Shown piece by piece: positions 1-7,237 of a stretch of 7,237 bases of DNA (position 1 is the first letter of the stretch; every line of letters starts with the position of its first letter). The notes under the pieces are model-generated. The model did no database searches, had not been told where the DNA came from, and saw only the letters and a list, made by a program, of their open reading frames with translations. This DNA comes from Porticoccaceae bacterium UBA1117 (GTDB lineage Bacteria; Pseudomonadota; Gammaproteobacteria; Pseudomonadales; Porticoccaceae), in the NCBI GenBank assembly GCA_002313335.1, contig DCBC01000057.1:1-7237 (forward strand), written 5' to 3'. A program made the position numbers and the translations under genes.

Positions 1-1373
1 CCACCATGCATCCTTATGATTAAGGGGTATTGCTTTGATGGATCAAAATTATTAGGCTTGATCATCATCCCAAACAATTCTTCGCCATCAGCAGCTGTAA
101 AAGAAATAGTTTCCGTTTTCAAGATTTGTCGAGAGGATAAAAGCTCAGAATTATGATTTGACTGTTGGCTGAGGTTATTCTCATCATAGAAAAAAACTTC
201 ATCAGGTGAATTAGTATTCGAGAGGATTAGTCCAATTTTACCATTTCTGACCACATAGTTTTTTGCCCATTCAGCGATATAATAGTTAGACGGGATAATT
301 TTTTCGATCTTTTTCTCTTTTAGCGAGTACTTTGCTAACTGACTTTTCATATTATCTTCAATGACAAAATATATATTTTGACCGTCGTCAGACCATTGAG
401 GTGAGGACGCATTGCGGTCTAGTTCTTTTGTTAGGATAGAGTTTGTTTTCGTATCCAAGTCTATAACAGCTAATTCTTGCAGTGCATACCACACAAGAGC
501 AGGGTCACCACCATGAAGATAGGCAATTTTTTTACCATCTGGACTCCATTGAGGTCTCGACGATGACGAGTCTGAACCTAGGTTAGTCGTTAGCTGAATA
601 GGGTTGTTAGTTGAGTCAATTTCAAGCACGTAAACATCATAATTATCAGTTCGATCCATCTCACCAGTTTTTGTCACATAGGCAACTTTTTTACCATCTG
701 GAGACCACGATGGGAGAATCTCGTTAGAGGTACCCTTAGTGACTTGTTTTGTAGTTTTGCTTTTAATATCCAAGAGATGCAGGTGTTGTCTTTCTTCGCC
801 TAAAAAATCTTTTCCATCTTCCTTAAAATAATAGCGGTCTATGACAATTGGTTTCGGCGTTTGTATGTCAGTTTCTTTCTCAATGACTCTGGATTCTGCG
901 ACGAAGATCATTTTAGTACCGTCGGGTGACCATTCAAAATCACTGATATTTGCATTTAGTTTAGTGAGTTGTCTTTTTAGTGAATACTTAGTGTTTATTG
1001 TCCATATTTGTTGGTACTCAGAATACCTGCCTCTCCCAGGCGCTAAATACCCTAATAATGTGTCATCCGGAGAAAATTTTGTTTTCCCAACCCAAGGATT
1101 ACCTTTAAGAAGAATTTTTTCTTTATTTTTGTCTATGTCTAGTAACCAAATGTCATTACGATAGCGATCCTTTTTTTCATCCACAGATGAAACAGAATAA
1201 GCAATTTGCTCGGCTGAGTGAGAAACATCAATTGAGCTTATTTCCTTTAATTGATAAAGATCGTTAAGAGTTATTTTTTCTTCAGACAGCTCAGATGATC
1301 TGCTTACATTTGTGAAAGTAAGAGAAATAAAAATACTTAAGGTTAAGACTGGAGCTTTTATATATTTACTCAT
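1..1373 (-). CDS. S9 family peptidase (prolyl oligopeptidase/acylaminoacyl-peptidase type), 5' part; 3' end off the left edge
   Basis: I translated the minus strand from ATG at 1373-1371. It stays open for 457 codons to the window edge, and an in-frame TGA at 1412-1410 lies upstream, so this is the only reasonable ATG. No good Shine-Dalgarno is visible. Residues 1-27 look like a Sec signal peptide (two Lys, then a hydrophobic run LTLSIFISLTF), so the enzyme is probably periplasmic. Residues about 35-410 form a beta-propeller built of PD40/TolB-like repeats, with motifs FSPDD (100), WSPDG (148), WSPDG (223), WSPDG (276) and WSDDG (327), each followed by a short beta strand. Residues 421-457 read into the start of the alpha/beta-hydrolase domain: an ISFTAADGEELFG strand and then YPLIIRMHGG, the usual oxyanion-side motif of the family. 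The catalytic Ser-Asp-His would lie beyond the edge, so activity cannot be checked. Family members cleave short peptides, often after Pro or at blocked N-termini. The exact specificity is unknown. It is divergent from the GH2 gene. Confidence 0.93.
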   Translation of the reverse strand, partial: MSKYIKAPVLTLSIFISLTFTNVSRSSELSEEKITLNDLYQLKEISSIDVSHSAEQIAYSVSSVDEKKDRYRNDIWLLDIDKNKEKILLKGNPWVGKTKFSPDDTLLGYLAPGRGRYSEYQQIWTINTKYSLKRQLTKLNANISDFEWSPDGTKMIFVAESRVIEKETDIQTPKPIVIDRYYFKEDGKDFLGEERQHLHLLDIKSKTTKQVTKGTSNEILPSWSPDGKKVAYVTKTGEMDRTDNYDVYVLEIDSTNNPIQLTTNLGSDSSSSRPQWSPDGKKIAYLHGGDPALVWYALQELAVIDLDTKTNSILTKELDRNASSPQWSDDGQNIYFVIEDNMKSQLAKYSLKEKKIEKIIPSNYYIAEWAKNYVVRNGKIGLILSNTNSPDEVFFYDENNLSQQSNHNSELLSSRQILKTETISFTAADGEELFGMMIKPNNFDPSKQYPLIIRMHG

Positions 1374-1470
1374 TCTAACGATAGTAATGATTTCTATGAG
1401 CTTTAACCATCAAAACACAAAGATCGGACATAAAAAATCTAAACAAATTAATAAATCTGTTATCAGGTAT

Positions 1471-1483
1471 GTCTTTTAAAGAC
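1471..1483. promoter_or_regulatory. Perfect 6-1-6 palindrome, candidate operator
   Basis: GTCTTT-T-AAAGAC is a perfect inverted repeat with six-base arms and a one-base centre. It lies in the divergent intergenic region, where the -35 element of the TATAAT promoter at 1501 should be. Its centre is about 36 bp before the expected transcription start. That position suits a dimeric regulator acting on the GH2 gene. The binding protein is unknown and no regulator gene is in the window. A chance palindrome in AT-rich DNA remains possible. Confidence 0.4.
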
Positions 1484-1495
1484 GCATGGCTGTAA

Positions 1496-4765
<3,270 letters not shown>

Positions 4766-4775
4766 ACCTAACTTT

Positions 4776-4790
4776 GAGTTCTGTGAACTC
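4776..4790. repeat. Short perfect hairpin after the GH2 gene
   Basis: GAGTTC-TGT-GAACTC starts 11 bp after the GH2 stop codon and gives a six-base-pair stem with a three-base loop. No run of T follows (the next bases are CGGGACG), so it is not a normal Rho-independent terminator. It could protect the 3' end of the GH2 message or be a binding site. Read-through into the next gene remains plausible. Confidence 0.4.
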
Positions 4791-4898
4791 CGGGACGATG
4801 GTTCGCTGTTACTGATCAAATGCCCGAAGAATGGGTTGCGGTGGTGACTGGGTGTATCAAAACCAAAGCCTTAAACATGTCGCGTCCTTTATCTTGAA

Positions 4899-4902
4899 AG
4901 GA
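4899..4902 (+). promoter_or_regulatory. Ribosome binding site of the CocE/NonD hydrolase gene
   Basis: AGGA within the purine-rich run AAAGGAAAG lies 8 nt before ATG 4911. It is the strongest Shine-Dalgarno of the two complete genes and supports that start. No convincing promoter was found in the 145-bp gap, so this gene may be transcribed from the GH2 promoter. Confidence 0.7.
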
Positions 4903-4910
4903 AAGTTGCA

Positions 4911-6758
4911 ATGAAAATCATCTATTTAAGTAAAATCCTTTTAGCCGTAGTTATGCAATTCCTTTTGGCTTCATTGGCTTTTTCTGAAGCCTATGCAATC
5001 AAACTGGAAAAAAGCCATATGATTTCCATGCGTGACGGGGTCAAATTATCAACTGATTTGTATTTTCCTGAAGGGGCAAAAGAAAAACTACCCGTGATAT
5101 TAGTTCGAACCGTCTACAGTAAAAATGGTTATGTTAATGGCTATCCATTGCTCGAGGAGTTAGTGAGGCGAGGTTATGTTATCGCGGTTCAAGATATTCG
5201 CGGGCGTTTCGAATCGGAAGGAGACTATATGGTTGCCACCGGGCGTCGTGAAGACGGTTACGATACCATTGATTGGTTGACCACCCAGCCGTGGTCGAAT
5301 GGCAAGTTGGGAACTGAAGGTTGCTCCTATTTGGGGGAGACTCAGGTAGTGTTGTCTGCCGTTAAGCACCCTAACCATGTTGTTGCGATGCCCATGTCTG
5401 CGGCATCTGGCTGGTACAAACCTGGCAGAGCATGGCAAGGATTTAGTGGTGGTGTATTCGAACTTGGTCAAACAGCGGGTTGGTTTTCTACTGAAGGGAC
5501 TAAAGTTTTTTACGGGCCACCGGCGCATGTTGATAGACAAGCATGGTTTCGTTCTTCCGCTTCCAAGAATTATGATATGAAACCCAAAACTGATTTTGAG
5601 CATTACTTGACTCTTTTACCCACCTTACCCATTGATAGCCTCTTGGACAGGGCCGGTATTCCCCCCACTGACTATGGAAAATGGGTCACCAGTCATCCGG
5701 ATAGTGCGTACTTCCGTAATTTGGATTTTGCCCGAGCCTCCGATACCTTTAATGTCCCTGCGTTGTTTATGGATTCCTGGTATGACTATGGCCCGGAAGA
5801 AACGACAGAGATGTTTAATGCATTCCGAGAAAACGCCCAGAGTAAAGTGGCGAAAAATAATCAATTTATGATCATAGGTCCTTCAACACATTGTGGTTAC
5901 ACGGAAGCCACAGAAAGTACTATTGTGGGTGAAAGAGAGTTGGGAGACGCTAGATTACCTTGGCTGGATATCCAATTACGCTGGTATGACTACTGGCTTA
6001 AAGGTAAAAAGAATGGCATTACCGATATGCCCAAAGTGCAATATTACCTGATGGGGAAAAATGAGTGGCGACAAAGCGAGGTTTGGCCACCAAAAGATAC
6101 GACTTATCAAAAATGGTATTTGCAGGGGCAAGGTAGGGCCAATAGCCGTCATGGCGATGGTGTACTTAGTCTAAAAGCGCCAGAGAAATCCAATGTCGAT
6201 AGCTTTATTTATGATCCGGCTCATCCGGTACCCTCTTTAGGTGGACACTCTTGCTGTACTGGCAGTGACAGCGAAGCGGGGGGTTATGATCAATCAGAGA
6301 TTGAATTACGAAATGATGTTTTGGTTTATACCTCCGAGGCGCTGAGCGAAGGTATAGAAGTTACCGGTTCCATAGATGTGGTGCTGTGGGTATCTTCCTC
6401 GGCGACAGATACGGATTTCACCGCCAAATTAGTGGATGTGTATCCCGATGGTAGAGCCTTTAATATTCAGGAAGGCGCTTTACGTATGCGTTACCGTAAA
6501 AGTTTGTCTAAAGCGGAATTGATGACACCTGGAGAATTGTATGAAATCCGATTGGATTTACGTGTCAGCAGTAATTATTTTGCCAAAGGCAATAAGATTC
6601 GCTTAGAAATTACCAGCTCAAACTTTCCCCGTTGGGATCGTAACTTAAATACTGGTGGTAATAATTACGATGAAAAGAAATGGAGGATAGCTAGTAATAA
6701 GGTCCATCATGGCAAGGATAAACTGTCATATTTGATATTGCCGGTGATTAAAAAATAA
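4911..6758 (+). CDS. CocE/NonD family serine hydrolase, Sec-exported
   Basis: Complete 615-residue protein of the X-Pro dipeptidyl-peptidase S15/cocaine esterase fold. The family includes CocE, alpha-amino-acid ester hydrolases and glutaryl acylases, which cleave ester or amide bonds. Residues 1-29 form a signal peptide (Lys2, Lys8, hydrophobic core, AYA site), so the enzyme is likely periplasmic. The alpha/beta-hydrolase domain starts with SMRDGVKLSTDLYFPEG (39-55), followed by QDIRGRFESEG (94-104). The nucleophile is Ser139 in the elbow GCSYLGETQ, with Tyr140 and Tyr69 positioned like the CocE oxyanion tyrosines. The acid is probably Asp292 (SWYDYG) and the base His327 (IIGPSTHCG). A helical cap spans about 165-280. 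The C-terminal jelly roll begins near 375 and shows YDQSEIELRNDVLVYTSEAL (459-478) and SSNFPRWDRNLNTGG (569-583), both typical. Adjacent Cys448-Cys449 precede the jelly-roll motif. Start is set by a good ribosome binding site. It follows the GH2 gene on the same strand with no clear terminator, so co-transcription is plausible. Substrate cannot be told from sequence; its neighbour suggests an acylated glycoside or glycoconjugate, but this is inference. Confidence 0.92.
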   Translation: MKIIYLSKILLAVVMQFLLASLAFSEAYAIKLEKSHMISMRDGVKLSTDLYFPEGAKEKLPVILVRTVYSKNGYVNGYPLLEELVRRGYVIAVQDIRGRFESEGDYMVATGRREDGYDTIDWLTTQPWSNGKLGTEGCSYLGETQVVLSAVKHPNHVVAMPMSAASGWYKPGRAWQGFSGGVFELGQTAGWFSTEGTKVFYGPPAHVDRQAWFRSSASKNYDMKPKTDFEHYLTLLPTLPIDSLLDRAGIPPTDYGKWVTSHPDSAYFRNLDFARASDTFNVPALFMDSWYDYGPEETTEMFNAFRENAQSKVAKNNQFMIIGPSTHCGYTEATESTIVGERELGDARLPWLDIQLRWYDYWLKGKKNGITDMPKVQYYLMGKNEWRQSEVWPPKDTTYQKWYLQGQGRANSRHGDGVLSLKAPEKSNVDSFIYDPAHPVPSLGGHSCCTGSDSEAGGYDQSEIELRNDVLVYTSEALSEGIEVTGSIDVVLWVSSSATDTDFTAKLVDVYPDGRAFNIQEGALRMRYRKSLSKAELMTPGELYEIRLDLRVSSNYFAKGNKIRLEITSSNFPRWDRNLNTGGNNYDEKKWRIASNKVHHGKDKLSYLILPVIKK

Positions 6759-6866
6759 TGTTGGCCTCTAGATAACAATGGGTTCATATTCCGGTGAGCA
6801 ACCTGCAAGTTTACAAGGGGCCTCTCTTTGGCGGTTACAACCCAATTTTTTTCGATTAACGGCAGC

Positions 6867-6895
6867 TTGGAACTTGTCATAATGGGGTATATACT
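6867..6895 (+). promoter_or_regulatory. Sigma70-like promoter candidate for the receptor-like gene
   Basis: TTGGAA (6867-6872, four of six consensus bases) and TATACT (6890-6895, five of six) are separated by exactly 17 bp. Transcription would start near 6902 and give a leader of about 200 nt before ATG 7102. No better promoter was seen closer to the gene. Confidence 0.45.
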
Positions 6896-7090
6896 TAATT
6901 TGTTAGTCTGCTGCTCTTCGCCAAACGGAGTGTAGAATCTTTTTCTGCAGTTTAGGTTGGCGTCATGGCTAGATTTCCGTAAAGAGAGCTTGTAGCTACT
7001 GCGTGAACCTATATGCGTGGTGTTTGTTTCTGATCCAAAGCGTGTACTATTTTGTCTGTCAATACTTTTCACTTCAAAAAATAGTTTACT

Positions 7091-7095
7091 AGGGG
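7091..7095 (+). promoter_or_regulatory. Ribosome binding site of the receptor-like gene
   Basis: AGGGG lies 6 nt before ATG 7102. It is a clear Shine-Dalgarno and fixes the start of the partial gene at the right edge. Confidence 0.7.
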
Positions 7096-7101
7096 TTAAT
7101 T

Positions 7102-7237
7102 ATGACAATCTCAAATAACAAAAAGTCTAAGTCAGTTTTGCGCGGGTTGGCCGTACAGCGTTTTGCTGTGGCACCTCTGGCATTTGCTATTGCCAATATA
7201 GCATTGCCCTCGGCATCTTTTGCCGAGGAGGAGTACA
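7102..7237 (+). CDS. Exported protein, probable TonB-dependent receptor, 5' end only
   Basis: The first 45 codons are present and the frame is open to the window edge. The N-terminus is a long Sec signal peptide: an n-region with several Lys and Arg (NNKKSKS, then Arg14 and Arg20), a hydrophobic core (FAVAPLAFAIANIALP), and an ASFA site followed by an acidic mature start, EEEY. A long basic leader ending in an Ala-x-Ala-type site and followed by a run of Glu is common in TonB-dependent outer-membrane receptors of Alteromonadales, just before the TonB box. No plug or barrel sequence is in the window, so the receptor call rests on the leader and on its place next to exported hydrolases. The alternative is another exported or outer-membrane protein. 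It lies 343 bp after the hydrolase gene on the same strand and probably has its own promoter. Confidence 0.55.
   Translation, partial: MTISNNKKSKSVLRGLAVQRFAVAPLAFAIANIALPSASFAEEEY

Larger units (their letters stand above)
6759..7101. other. 343-bp non-coding region between the hydrolase and the receptor-like gene
   Basis: No credible gene was found on either strand. The longest minus-strand frame (7072-6707) overlaps the end of the hydrolase gene, covers the promoter candidate and shows no family motif. There is no strong Rho-independent terminator for the hydrolase gene; the nearest thing is GGTTACAACCCAATTTTTTT near 6832-6851, whose stem is too short. The region contains a promoter candidate at 6867-6895, a CGCCAA/TTGGCG inverted repeat (6919-6924 and 6957-6962, 32-nt loop) and the ribosome binding site of the next gene. 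No tRNA, known riboswitch or repeat array was recognised. Confidence 0.6.

Noticed and set aside
841..1164. Plus-strand frame of 107 codons
   Set aside because: It lies wholly antisense to the S9 peptidase propeller, whose WSPDG repeats clearly mark the true coding strand.
1374..1400. TACTAT-like -10 box for the S9 peptidase on the minus strand
   Set aside because: No acceptable -35 at 16-18 bp, and the leader would be only a few bases long.
4776..4790. Hairpin as a Rho-independent terminator of the GH2 gene
   Set aside because: The stem is short and no T-tract follows.
4836..4860. TTGCGG and TATCAA as a promoter for the hydrolase gene
   Set aside because: The spacing is only 13 bp and both boxes match consensus poorly.
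5160..5603. Minus-strand frame of 147 codons inside the hydrolase gene
   Set aside because: It is a shadow of the CocE/NonD gene, covering its catalytic Ser motif on the opposite strand.
6832..6851. GGTTACAACC followed by a run of T as a terminator of the hydrolase gene
   Set aside because: Only about three base pairs can form with a realistic loop, too weak to support the call.
6707..7072. Minus-strand frame of 121 codons covering most of the gap before the receptor-like gene
   Set aside because: It overlaps the 3' end of the hydrolase gene, spans the promoter candidate, shows no recognisable domain, signal or membrane segment, and its composition looks like translated non-coding DNA.

Overview
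The window most resembles an accessory or nutrient-uptake region from a Gram-negative, probably marine gammaproteobacterium of the Alteromonadales type. This is inferred from the moderately AT-rich DNA, a lipoprotein-type exported glycoside hydrolase, a Sec-exported serine hydrolase and what looks like the start of a TonB-dependent receptor. No taxonomic marker is present, so the assignment is soft.

Layout. Positions 1-1373 (minus strand) hold the 5' two-thirds of an exported S9 (prolyl oligopeptidase/DPP-like) peptidase. Its beta-propeller domain is complete, but the catalytic alpha/beta-hydrolase domain lies beyond the left edge. A divergent intergenic region of about 200 bp carries a perfect TATAAT box and two inverted repeats. 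It leads into a full-length LacZ-type GH2 beta-galactosidase (1580-4765, plus strand) with all key catalytic residues and an N-terminal lipobox. After a 145-bp gap with a small hairpin but no clear terminator comes a Sec-exported CocE/NonD-family serine hydrolase (4911-6758, plus strand). A 343-bp non-coding stretch follows, with a good sigma70-like promoter candidate. It ends at the first 45 codons of an exported protein (7102 to the right edge) whose signal peptide and acidic start of the mature protein fit a TonB-dependent receptor.

How the parts may work together (inference). The receptor would bring an oligosaccharide or glycoconjugate across the outer membrane, the periplasm-facing GH2 enzyme would remove terminal beta-galactose, and the CocE-like hydrolase would remove an ester- or amide-linked group. 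Nothing in the window fixes the substrate: there is no sulfatase, endo-galactanase, sugar kinase, MFS transporter or regulator gene here. The S9 peptidase is divergently transcribed and may be unrelated. No RNA gene, CRISPR array, insertion sequence, att site or phage gene was seen. No clearly novel system is visible; the most unusual points are the exported LacZ-type enzyme, the palindrome in the -35 region of its promoter, and the long leader before the putative receptor.
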